DNA of 6,477 nucleotides from Acidimicrobiia bacterium (GCA_013001485.1 JABDMN010000202.1:1-6477); one strand, 5' to 3'; shown: positions 1-5,958, counted from the stretch's first letter. The notes: generated from the sequence alone by a model not told the origin. Numbers and translations are program-made.

Positions 1-1
1 G

Positions 2-349
2 TCCGTCCACATGGAGCCGACGGTATGCGTCCCGGGCCAGGCGATCGTGCGACGAGGTGAGACAGGTGACGAGTTGTTCTTCATCAACTCGGGCCTGGTC
101 GAGGTCCGTTCCTATGACGAAACCCAGGTGGTAGCCGAACTCGGTGACGGCGACTTCTTTGGCGAGATGGCGCTGATCGAGAGCAAGCCTCGGGCGAATA
201 CCGTCAATGCGCTCGAGCACTGCAACCTGTATGTGCTCGATCGGTCCAGTTTCGAGCGGGTGCTGGCTGAGTTCCCAGAGTTTGCAGCGCAGGTGCGAGC
301 GGTCGCCGAGCGTCGCCGGGCAGAGTCCGACGAGGTCGGCGGCGCCTGA
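2..349 (+). CDS. Cyclic nucleotide-binding domain protein, C-terminal part (5' end outside window)
   Basis: The visible 112 residues from the ATG at 11 form most of a cyclic nucleotide-binding (CAP-ED, beta-roll) domain. The N-terminal strand reads PGQAIVRRGETGDELFFI, followed by GLVEV. The phosphate-binding cassette is FFGEMAL (about residues 49-55) with PRANTV (60-65); by family knowledge the Glu contacts the ribose and the Arg the cyclic phosphate. A short charged helix (AEFPEFAAQVRAVAERRRAE) ends the protein. The frame stays open to the left edge (SVH before the Met), and family members begin the domain some 20-30 residues earlier, so ATG 11 is probably internal and the gene starts outside the window. 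The missing part may be only the domain's start or a larger body such as an ion channel or transporter. There is no DNA-binding helix-turn-helix after the domain, so it is not a Crp/Fnr regulator. The stop abuts the convergent hydrolase-OsmC stop with no gap. Confidence 0.85.
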   Translation, partial: SVHMEPTVCVPGQAIVRRGETGDELFFINSGLVEVRSYDETQVVAELGDGDFFGEMALIESKPRANTVNALEHCNLYVLDRSSFERVLAEFPEFAAQVRAVAERRRAESDEVGGA

Positions 350-1567
350 TCAGCCCGCGTCGGAGGTGCGGACCACCGTCTCTGAATGCAAGGTCTTGTG
401 GACCGGGCACTTGTCGGCGATCAGCAGCAGACGCTCTCGCTGTTCCTCGCTGAGGTCGCCCTCCATGGTGATCTCCCGATCGACGTGGTCGATGAAGCCC
501 CTGTCGGTCTCGCAGTCGTCGCAGTCACGGGCGTGGACCTTGCTGTGGGCCAGCCGCACCGTCACAGAGTCGAGTGGCCACTCCTTCCGATCTGCGTACA
601 TCCGCAGCGTCATCGCGGTGCATGTGCCAAGGGCCGTCAACAGGTAGTCGTACGGGGTCGGTCCTTCCCCGCCGCCCCCAACCGACGTCGGTTCGTCTGC
701 AACCAGTGAGAAGCCGTTGCTCATCACGTCTGCCCGGTATCCGGACTCGACACGGACGACTGTGACGCTTTCGTCACTCGCCAGTTGAGCGTGGTCATGG
801 AGGGTTCCCGACACGTATCGATCGGCCCAGGTGGCAATCACCTCGGCGACGTACCTGGCGTCGGCATCACCGCTGACCAGGTGGTCGGCCTCATCCAGGG
901 ACACGAAGCTCTTCGGGTGCTTCGCCGCCTCCAGGATCTCTGCAGCGTTCTCGACGCCCACGGTGTTGTCGACAGGGGAGTGGAGCACGAGGAGTGGCCG
1001 ACGCAGGTTTCCGATCGCAGCGGCGAGGTCGACCGTTTCGATGTCGTCGAGGAACTGCTTCTTGATGGTGAAAGGCCGGCCCGCAAGCACCACTTCGGCT
1101 TCTCCCAGGCTCTCGATGTCCCCGAGGTCGTGAGTCAGGTGCTTCCTGATGTGGGCCGGGCTCGACGGCGCCGCGATCGTCGCGACGGCTCGAATCGAGT
1201 CGATGGCATCTGCAGCGGCCAGTGCCACAGCGCCGCCGAGGGAGTGCCCGATGAGCACCTCGGGGGTTCCGTGCCCATTGGCGAGGAACCCGGCCGCGGA
1301 GATGAGGTCGTCGACGTTGGTGGAGAAGTTCGTGTCGGAGAAGTTGCCATCGCTTTCGCCCAGGCCGGTGAAGTCGAACCGGAGCGTCGAGATGCCATGG
1401 CGGGCGAGGGTGTCGGTGATCCGGCCAATCGCCTTCAGGTTCTTCGAACAGGTGAAGCAATGCGCATAGAGCGCGTAGGCAACCGGGTCCGGAGCGAATG
1501 CGTGATCGATCCGCCCGACGAGCTGAATGCCTCGTGAATTGGTGAACGTCACTCGGTCGTAGCGCAT
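350..1567 (-). CDS. Bifunctional alpha/beta hydrolase-OsmC family protein
   Basis: This 405-residue fusion has two domains. Residues 1-255 are an alpha/beta hydrolase: nucleophile elbow GHSLGG with Ser109, acid Asp200 in HSPVD, and His229 in EADHL. Residues about 265-405 are an OsmC/Ohr-type peroxidase domain: [20 protein letters not shown] with Cys316, and DKCPVHKTL with Cys387. These two cysteines correspond to the peroxidatic/resolving pair that reduces organic hydroperoxides in the family. An extra Cys-x2-Cys (C349, C352) lies between them. The domain pairing is a known architecture, but the hydrolase substrate is unknown; a cytoplasmic detoxification role is inferred, and no signal peptide is seen. 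ATG 1567 (MRYDRV) is chosen because the 15 residues from the upstream ATG at 1612 look non-family ([12 protein letters not shown]) and extend into the divergent promoter space. No strong ribosome-binding site is visible. The gene diverges from the sigma factor and ends against the cyclic nucleotide-binding gene. Confidence 0.93.
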   Translation of the reverse strand: MRYDRVTFTNSRGIQLVGRIDHAFAPDPVAYALYAHCFTCSKNLKAIGRITDTLARHGISTLRFDFTGLGESDGNFSDTNFSTNVDDLISAAGFLANGHGTPEVLIGHSLGGAVALAAADAIDSIRAVATIAAPSSPAHIRKHLTHDLGDIESLGEAEVVLAGRPFTIKKQFLDDIETVDLAAAIGNLRRPLLVLHSPVDNTVGVENAAEILEAAKHPKSFVSLDEADHLVSGDADARYVAEVIATWADRYVSGTLHDHAQLASDESVTVVRVESGYRADVMSNGFSLVADEPTSVGGGGEGPTPYDYLLTALGTCTAMTLRMYADRKEWPLDSVTVRLAHSKVHARDCDDCETDRGFIDHVDREITMEGDLSEEQRERLLLIADKCPVHKTLHSETVVRTSDAG

Positions 1568-1643
1568 GCCGCCAGCCTGGCACAGACAACGATGCAACCC
1601 GAGGACGTGCATTGGGGTTCTTGTTCATGTGAGACTCGAAGCG
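1568..1643. promoter_or_regulatory. Divergent intergenic region between hydrolase-OsmC and sigma factor genes
   Basis: These 76 bases must hold the promoters of both divergent genes. An imperfect dyad, AACCC (1596-1600) and GGGTT (1615-1619) separated by 14 bases, sits in the middle. On the plus strand GCAAC (1594-1598), 17 bases, GGTT (1616-1619) vaguely resembles the GGAAC/GTT layout of ECF-sigma promoters, which would suggest autoregulation, but the match is poor. No convincing TANNNT -10 element was found for either gene. The assignment rests on gene orientation; the elements within it are speculative. Confidence 0.35.
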
Positions 1644-2165
1644 ATGACCGACCAAGGTGAGTTGTGCCGCAAGCTGGCTCGTGATCTGGATGGGGCCTTC
1701 CCCGACCTGATCGCAGCGATGCAGGACCAGATCTATTCCGGCTTGCGGCGGCTCCACCGGGCCGACGCCGAGGACCTCACGCAAGAGGTGTTCATACGCG
1801 CTTATCGAGCGCTCTCAGGCTACGAGCCGTCCCGGATCCGCAAGCTCAAACTGCGGGGATGGTTGTGGACGATCGCCATGAATCTCGGGCGCAACCACGC
1901 CCGGGATCGCGCCCGGCGCCCAACGCCGGTTCGTCTGGTCGATCACTTTTCGACCGAGGATCCCGAGCCACTCGACAGCCAGGCATGGAGTCGCCGGCTG
2001 GCGGCCCTCGGCGTCCACCAACGCCGTGCGGTCGTGCTGCGACACGTTGCCGGGCTTTCCTACGGCGAGATCGCCCGAGCGCTCGAACGTCCCGAGGGGA
2101 CCGTGAAGGCGGATGTACACCGGGGTATCGAGAGGTTGCGAACCATCATGGAGGCTGAAAGATGA
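1644..2165 (+). CDS. ECF-like RNA polymerase sigma-70 family sigma factor
   Basis: The 173-residue protein has the two-domain layout of extracytoplasmic-function sigma factors, which direct RNA polymerase to a regulon. Region 2 spans about residues 20-92: DAEDLTQEVFIRAYRAL (41-57) is region 2.1/2.2, and RGWLWTIAMN followed by a basic stretch (NHARDRARR) is the region 2.4 DNA-reading helix. Region 4 spans about 115-168, with the helix-turn-helix LSYGEIARALERPEGTVKADVHRG before RLR. There is no sigma-3 and no C-terminal sensory extension. ATG 1644 is preferred because it opens the family-like N-terminus; an in-frame GTG at 1629 is possible, and neither has a strong ribosome-binding site. The stop overlaps the start of the alkyltransferase gene (ATGA), so the two are translationally coupled. 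No anti-sigma factor or transmembrane gene is adjacent, which is unusual for ECF factors. The target regulon is unknown; control of the coupled repair gene is inferred. Confidence 0.9.
   Translation: MTDQGELCRKLARDLDGAFPDLIAAMQDQIYSGLRRLHRADAEDLTQEVFIRAYRALSGYEPSRIRKLKLRGWLWTIAMNLGRNHARDRARRPTPVRLVDHFSTEDPEPLDSQAWSRRLAALGVHQRRAVVLRHVAGLSYGEIARALERPEGTVKADVHRGIERLRTIMEAER
2150..2154 (+). promoter_or_regulatory. Shine-Dalgarno site of the alkyltransferase gene
   Basis: A perfect GGAGG lies inside the end of the sigma factor gene, 7 bases before ATG 2162. It fixes the start at the ATGA overlap and supports co-translation of the two genes from one mRNA. Confidence 0.8.
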
Positions 2166-2914
2166 GCATCGAGAGAGAACTGGAAAGCCTGGCCGTGACG
2201 GCGCCCGTAACCGTCGAGGAAGGGACTCTCCTCGGGACGGGAGTCGCGGACGGCTACGCCGTGTTCGACAGCCCCGTCGGTGAAGTCATCGTGGCCTTCA
2301 ACCCGACCGGCGTGTCTGCGGTCGATGTGGCGGAGGATGCAGCCTTCGAGCGTTTTGGCGATCGATTTGGCCGTCGTCTCCTCGAGGCTCGCCCACCTCG
2401 TGGCTGGGACACGAAGATCAACCGTGCCATCGACAAGGGCACACCAGGGAGCCTTGCCGTCGATTTCCGGTCGGTCACGGATTTCCAGCACGAGGTACTC
2501 GATGTGGCTGCTCGGATCCCTCGTGGCGAGGTGCGCCCATACGGTTGGCTGGCCAAGGAGATCGGGAACCCCGGGGCGGTACGAGCAGTCGGCTCGACGA
2601 TGGCGAAGAACCCGGTCCCGTTGATCATCCCGTGTCACCGTGTGGTGCGGACCGATGGCCACATCGGCGCTTACAGCCTCGGCGGACCCCACAACAAGAC
2701 TCTTCTGCTCGATGTCGAAGGCACCCATCCCGATGACATCGAGGACCTGGCTCGGCGCCATGTCCGGTTCTATGCGACCGACACCACCGGCATCTACTGC
2801 TACCCGACCTGCCGCAACGCTCGCCGGGTGACCGATCGTCATCGCATCGAGCTGCACTCGGTGGATGAGGCGGAAGCCGGTGGTTTTCGGCCGTGCAAGG
2901 TCTGTCGCCCCTAG
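2162..2914 (+). CDS. ogt: Methylated-DNA-protein-cysteine methyltransferase with C-terminal Ada-type zinc module
   Basis: This 250-residue protein repairs O6-alkylguanine by transferring the alkyl group to its own cysteine. Residues about 30-105 are a short N-terminal domain (YAVFDSPVGEVIVAFN). Residues 106-187 are the catalytic domain: FQHEVLDVAARIPRGEVRPYG, the arginine-finger helix AVRAVGSTMAKNPVP, and IPCHRVV with acceptor Cys158, then GAYSLGG and the closing EG. Residues about 200-250 match the Ada methylphosphotriester-sensing zinc domain: TTGIYCYPTC and GFRPCKVCRP give C213-x3-C217-x27-C245-x2-C248, the spacing of Cys38/42/69/72 in E. coli Ada. C213 aligns with Cys38, the Ada methyl acceptor. 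The order is reversed from Ada, and no AraC-type helix-turn-helix is present. I recall similar proteins in actinomycetes. The start is fixed by a GGAGG site and the ATGA overlap with the sigma gene. Whether the zinc module accepts methyl groups is inference; all four cysteines are present. Confidence 0.94.
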   Translation: MSIERELESLAVTAPVTVEEGTLLGTGVADGYAVFDSPVGEVIVAFNPTGVSAVDVAEDAAFERFGDRFGRRLLEARPPRGWDTKINRAIDKGTPGSLAVDFRSVTDFQHEVLDVAARIPRGEVRPYGWLAKEIGNPGAVRAVGSTMAKNPVPLIIPCHRVVRTDGHIGAYSLGGPHNKTLLLDVEGTHPDDIEDLARRHVRFYATDTTGIYCYPTCRNARRVTDRHRIELHSVDEAEAGGFRPCKVCRP

Positions 2915-2937
2915 GCGAGGGTCGGCGGCGATAGTCC

Positions 2938-2965
2938 TTGGGTCGCTCTGGTCGACTTCTACGAT
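2938..2965 (+). promoter_or_regulatory. Putative leaderless promoter for the nuclease-like gene
   Basis: TTGGGT (2938-2943) and TACGAT (2960-2965) are separated by 16 bases. The -10 element fits the actinobacterial TANNNT pattern and ends 7 bases before the GTG at 2973, so transcription would begin at or next to the start codon. This agrees with the lack of any Shine-Dalgarno site there. The -35 match is weak (3 of 6). Confidence 0.4.
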
Positions 2966-2972
2966 CATCCGG

Positions 2973-3650
2973 GTGTCGCACATTGGGACTCTCCGCGAGA
3001 AGCCGCTTCACGCCTCCTTGAAGGAGTGGAGTCGGCTTCCTGGAGACCGGGTCGAAGTCCCGGTCGACGGGTTCGTGATCGACCTCGTCCGTGACGACCT
3101 GCTCATCGAGATCCAGACCCGCGGGTTCTCGTCGATGAAGAAGAAGCTTGCCGCCCTGCTCGATGAAGGGCATCGGGTCCGGATCGTCCACCCGGTGGCT
3201 GTCGACACCTGGATCGTGAAAATGGGTGACGGCGGCGAGCTACTGAGTCGGCGCCGATCGCCGAAGCACGGGACGGCTGTTGACATCGTGTCCGAACTGG
3301 TGAGCTTCCCCCAGTTGCTGGGGCATCCAAATCTGGAGATCCAGATCGTGCTGGTCCGCCAGGACGAGCTGCGCGAGCACTCAGAAGACGGTCCGTGGCG
3401 ACGCAAGGGATGGCGGGTCGCCGAGCGGCGGCTGGTCGAAGTGATCGATGACATCCTGTTCGAGAGTCCCGATGACCTGGTGAGCTTGTTGCCGGCCAAC
3501 TTGCCCGACCCGTTCACCACCGCCGACCTCTCCGACGGCCTGGGACGAACCCGACGAGTGGCCCAGCAGATGGCCTACTGCCTGCGCCATGCCGGTGCCA
3601 TCAGTGAAGTCGGCAGGGCCGGCAACGCCATCCAGTACCGGGTGGCTTAG
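2973..3650 (+). CDS. Conserved uncharacterised protein, PD-(D/E)XK nuclease-like with C-terminal winged-helix-like region
   Basis: This is not a protein of known function, though its sequence looks like a conserved actinobacterial family. From GTG 2973 it has 225 residues. Near the N-terminus GTLREKPLH is followed by VDGFVIDLVRDDLLIEIQT and then MKKKLAALL. The pattern Asp37, x8, Glu46-x-Gln48, then Lys56-58, with an upstream Glu9, is what PD-(D/E)XK nucleases show. A middle part has RRRSPKHG (93-100) and WRRKGWRVAERRL (142-154). The last 45 residues (FTTADLSDGL...VAQQMAYCLRHAGAI...GNAIQY) resemble a winged helix. No signal peptide or membrane segment is seen. GTG 2973 is chosen because family-like sequence begins there and a -10 element lies 7 bases upstream; the earlier in-frame ATG 2865 overlaps the alkyltransferase gene and adds low-complexity basic residues. 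Proximity to a DNA-repair gene suggests a nucleic-acid role, which is inference. Confidence 0.8.
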   Translation: MSHIGTLREKPLHASLKEWSRLPGDRVEVPVDGFVIDLVRDDLLIEIQTRGFSSMKKKLAALLDEGHRVRIVHPVAVDTWIVKMGDGGELLSRRRSPKHGTAVDIVSELVSFPQLLGHPNLEIQIVLVRQDELREHSEDGPWRRKGWRVAERRLVEVIDDILFESPDDLVSLLPANLPDPFTTADLSDGLGRTRRVAQQMAYCLRHAGAISEVGRAGNAIQYRVA

Positions 3651-4630
3651 CCGCCGCCGACGAGCCGGGCACGGTCGGACACCGTTGCGCACCCTGTGCC
3701 GTCGCCGGGCGATGAGGAGCACTCGTACACACGCACGTAGTCGACCTCCATCACTTGCGGGAAGACCGTCGCGTCATCCGGCGGCCCAGGCCAGCCGCCT
3801 CCTACAGCAACGTTGAGGATCAGGTGGAACTGCGAATCAAAGGGGGCTGCACCATCTGCGCCTTCGCTGAACCAGCCGTCTGCAGTCTGAGTGGCGTAAT
3901 GAGCGTCGTCTACGTACCAGCGGATCTCGCCCTCCTCCCACTCGACTGCGTAGACATGGAAAGAGTCGGCCGGGTTGTCGTCTCGGAACGGAAACGCTGC
4001 GCCAGAGGATCGGTTGTTCGGCCACTCCGCCCCGTAGTGCAGGGTGCCGTGCACCGAACGGCTGTCGAGGTCGGTCCCGGCCTTCAGATTGACGGCTTCC
4101 ATGATGTCGATTTCGCCTCCGGCGGCCCATCCTCCATAGGGAGAGTCGGTAGGGAGCATCCAGATCGCCGGCCACAAACCCTGTCCGTGCGGCAGGCGAG
4201 CCCTGACTTCAAAACGCCCGTACGTCCAATCAGCGAGATCTTTGGTTCGGATGCGCCCTGAGGTGTAGGGCTGGGTCTTGGTGCCCGCAGTCGCTGCATC
4301 CGGGCGGTCCTCGCTCACTGCCAGGCCGGTCGACGACTCCTCGAGCGCAATGATGTGGAGCAATCCGTCTCTGACCTCGACGTTGGTGGCGGAGTCGGTG
4401 TAGCACTGGAGTTCCTCATTGCCTCCGCCCCAACAGTTCTGCTCGAACCCCCACTTGGCGGCGTCGAGAGCAGCTCCATCGAACTCGTCCGACCACACCA
4501 GATCCCAACCCATGTCGGCAGGGTGGAACGACTCCACGTCGGTGGCCACCGAGGATCCCGAGTCGCTTCCCCCACACGCCGTCGCGGCGAGGCCAAGAGC
4601 AACAAGTAGTGCAATGAATCGATGGCGCAT
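3647..4630 (-). CDS. Secreted glycoside hydrolase family 16 beta-glucanase, probable lipoprotein
   Basis: The 327-residue protein begins with a basic n-region and hydrophobic core (MRHRFIALLVALGLAATAC) ending in a loose lipobox at Cys19, then a Gly/Ser-rich linker, so it is probably lipid-anchored outside the membrane. Residues about 42-303 are a GH16 jelly roll, a retaining endo-beta-glucanase family (laminarinase, lichenase and relatives). Evidence is LVWSDEFDG, WGGGNEELQCYTDS, YGRFEVRARLP, GLWPAIWMLP, and the catalytic GEIDIMEAVN with nucleophile Glu173, Asp175 and acid/base Glu178; it closes with MEVDYVRVYE. C66/C76 and C304/C314 could form disulfides. The WGGGNEELQCYT pattern favours a laminarinase-type beta-1,3-glucanase, but the substrate is not proven. 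ATG 4630 is chosen over ATG 4657 because a GGAG site lies 6 bases upstream and the signal peptide starts there. The stop (TAA, 3647-3649) overlaps the stop of the convergent gene. Confidence 0.94.
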   Translation of the reverse strand: MRHRFIALLVALGLAATACGGSDSGSSVATDVESFHPADMGWDLVWSDEFDGAALDAAKWGFEQNCWGGGNEELQCYTDSATNVEVRDGLLHIIALEESSTGLAVSEDRPDAATAGTKTQPYTSGRIRTKDLADWTYGRFEVRARLPHGQGLWPAIWMLPTDSPYGGWAAGGEIDIMEAVNLKAGTDLDSRSVHGTLHYGAEWPNNRSSGAAFPFRDDNPADSFHVYAVEWEEGEIRWYVDDAHYATQTADGWFSEGADGAAPFDSQFHLILNVAVGGGWPGPPDDATVFPQVMEVDYVRVYECSSSPGDGTGCATVSDRARLVGGG

Positions 4631-4636
4631 GAGGAA

Positions 4637-4640
4637 CTCC
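4637..4640 (-). promoter_or_regulatory. Shine-Dalgarno site of the GH16 gene
   Basis: On the minus strand GGAG lies 6 bases before ATG 4630. It selects this start, which opens directly into the lipoprotein signal peptide, over the in-frame ATG at 4657. Confidence 0.65.
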
Positions 4641-4643
4641 GTG

Positions 4644-4658
4644 GGTGCGGGCACCATA
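4644..4658 (-). promoter_or_regulatory. Possible -10 element and overlapping dyad upstream of the GH16 gene
   Basis: A perfect 5+5 dyad GGTGC-GG-GCACC (4644-4655) overlaps, on the minus strand, a TATGGT hexamer (4658 down to 4653) that fits the TANNNT -10 pattern. This lies in the 69-base gap between the larA stop and the GH16 start. The arrangement would suit a repressor-controlled promoter, but no clear -35 is seen and 12 bases of dyad can occur by chance. Confidence 0.25.
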
Positions 4659-4699
4659 AACGACGCTTAGTTCCTAGGTGGATCCCGGAACCCTCGTCC

Positions 4700-5932
4700 C
4701 TAGCTCACGTAGGGGATCGTGGTCGAAGCATGGGGAAGTACGGCGACTGGGCCGTTCGGTGTACCGGCGTCGTCGAGTGCCGTCTGGAGGTCGGGAGCCG
4801 TCGTCAGCAGCAGGCGGCGGGTCAGCTCGTCTGGCATGTCCGTGACAACGATCAGTGGGGAGTCGACTGAGTCCCTGGCGATCTGGAAGGCCTTGTGAGG
4901 GCCGACCCGGAAACCCTCCTCACGGAACGCCTCGAGGACGTCCTCGTTCGTGGTGTGGTTCGCCACCCACTGCTCGTAGGCAGCGCTTCCTGACCCCTCC
5001 GGGCACGCTGCGGTGAGGACGATGGTGCCGCCTGACCTGACGATCCCCGCTGCTGAGGCAATCGCCTTTTGGGATTGGTAGACGTTGATGTCCTTGGGGT
5101 GGCCACCCGGCGATGCCACCACGACGTCATACCGGTTCGCAACGCCCACCTGGCTGTAACGCCGCGCCAACGGGGCCCCGACTTCCATGACCGTCACCGG
5201 ATCTCCTGCAAGGACTCGAACGATCTCCCGCCCCGAGTTGACGATGACGTTGAGAGCAAGGTCGATGTCGATCATCTCGCCCAACTCTTCGATGTCTTGA
5301 CGCGCAGGGTTGGTTTCGTAGGTCCCGATGCGTGAGGCGGGATCGGTCATCCAGGCGTGGTTGCGATCGATGGTGTCTGGCCCGGCGAGTCCGATGGCTG
5401 CGCTCTTGACTCCGCCCGAGAATCCCGCGAACTGGTGTGGCTCGATCGTGCCGACGACGATCTTCAGATCCGACTCCACGAATCCACGGTTGACGGTCGC
5501 CGGTGTGCCCCGCGAGGTCTCGCCCAGTGTCATCAGGTCCCCGGACGCGGCGTCGTGGGACACAACGCGGTATCGGTCGAGAATCTGCTGAGGGACGATC
5601 TCAGAGAACTCCGGTTCCGTCATTGGTGAATGGCCACCGACGGCCACATAGAAGGTGATCGCATCGGTCGGGATCCCGGCTTCGGTCAGCCGGTCGAGCA
5701 GAGGTGGCAGGAGGTGTTGGTGAGGCACCGGTCGGGTCTTGTCGTTGATCGCGATCGCCACCGAGGTTGCGCCGCGCCAGGTGAACCCTCCGATGGGGTC
5801 GGCCAGTGCCTCATGGGTCGCTGCAGTCGGGTCCGGCGCCGCTTCGGCAGACTGGATCTCGATGACGTCGACGTCATCGGATACCTCAGCGGTCGCAAAC
5901 GACCGCCCGTATGGGACCCGGATCGTCGTCAC
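4700..5932 (-). CDS. larA: LarA-family nickel-pincer 2-hydroxyacid racemase/epimerase
   Basis: The 410-residue protein is full length for LarA, which racemises or epimerises the C2 of 2-hydroxyacids using a nickel-pincer nucleotide cofactor. Residues known from Lactobacillus plantarum LarA are all in place with a near-constant offset: Asp64 and Arg67 in NDKTRPVP, His101 in GGHSPMT, His166 in IEPHQFAGFSGG, Lys176 (cofactor-tethering Lys184 equivalent) in GGVKS, and His192 (nickel ligand His200 equivalent) in RNHAWM. The C-terminal domain has ASPGGHPKDINVYQSQKA. GTG 5932 is chosen because GGAGGGG lies 7 bases upstream and MTTIRVPYG is a normal LarA N-terminus. It follows a UxaA-family gene by 26 bases on the same strand, so they are probably one operon. 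Family members include lactate, malate and aryl-hydroxyacid racemases and a gluconate 2-epimerase; the neighbour suggests a sugar acid here. The cofactor genes larB, larC and larE are not in the window. Confidence 0.9.
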   Translation of the reverse strand: MTTIRVPYGRSFATAEVSDDVDVIEIQSAEAAPDPTAATHEALADPIGGFTWRGATSVAIAINDKTRPVPHQHLLPPLLDRLTEAGIPTDAITFYVAVGGHSPMTEPEFSEIVPQQILDRYRVVSHDAASGDLMTLGETSRGTPATVNRGFVESDLKIVVGTIEPHQFAGFSGGVKSAAIGLAGPDTIDRNHAWMTDPASRIGTYETNPARQDIEELGEMIDIDLALNVIVNSGREIVRVLAGDPVTVMEVGAPLARRYSQVGVANRYDVVVASPGGHPKDINVYQSQKAIASAAGIVRSGGTIVLTAACPEGSGSAAYEQWVANHTTNEDVLEAFREEGFRVGPHKAFQIARDSVDSPLIVVTDMPDELTRRLLLTTAPDLQTALDDAGTPNGPVAVLPHASTTIPYVS

Positions 5933-5939
5933 CGCCGAT

Positions 5940-5946
5940 CCCCTCC
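5940..5946 (-). promoter_or_regulatory. Shine-Dalgarno site of larA
   Basis: On the minus strand GGAGGGG lies 7 bases before the GTG at 5932, inside the 26-base gap after the UxaA-family gene. It is the evidence for using a GTG start here. Confidence 0.75.
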
Positions 5947-5958
5947 GTTCACCCTGGC

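Noticed and set aside
11..349. Small complete Crp/Fnr-type regulator
   Set aside because: No helix-turn-helix follows the nucleotide-binding domain, and the open frame continues to the left edge, so this is the tail of a protein that starts outside the window.
785..1537. Long open frame on the plus strand (about 250 codons) inside the hydrolase-OsmC gene
   Set aside because: It is antisense to a gene with intact catalytic motifs along its full length, shows no recognisable domain, and is the kind of open frame high-GC DNA produces in the opposite strand.
1578..1600. TGGCAC in the divergent region as a sigma-54 promoter
   Set aside because: There is no TTGCA-type -12 block at the required spacing, and sigma-54 would be unexpected in an actinomycete-like genome.
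1568..1612. Extended N-terminus of the hydrolase-OsmC protein from ATG 1612
   Set aside because: The extra 15 residues do not look like the hydrolase family, and the extension would consume most of the divergent promoter region.
2865..2972. Extended N-terminus of the nuclease-like protein from ATG 2865
   Set aside because: The extension overlaps the alkyltransferase's essential zinc cysteines in another frame and is basic and low in complexity; conserved-looking sequence begins at about GTG 2973.
2060..2983. Open frame of 307 codons on the minus strand across the alkyltransferase gene
   Set aside because: It runs antisense to a gene with a full set of family motifs and shows no recognisable domain; a by-product of GC-rich codon use.
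4644..4655. GGTGC-GG-GCACC as a larA transcription terminator
   Set aside because: A two-base loop cannot form a normal hairpin, no T tract follows on the minus strand, and the site is close to the GH16 ribosome-binding site; an operator is the better reading.
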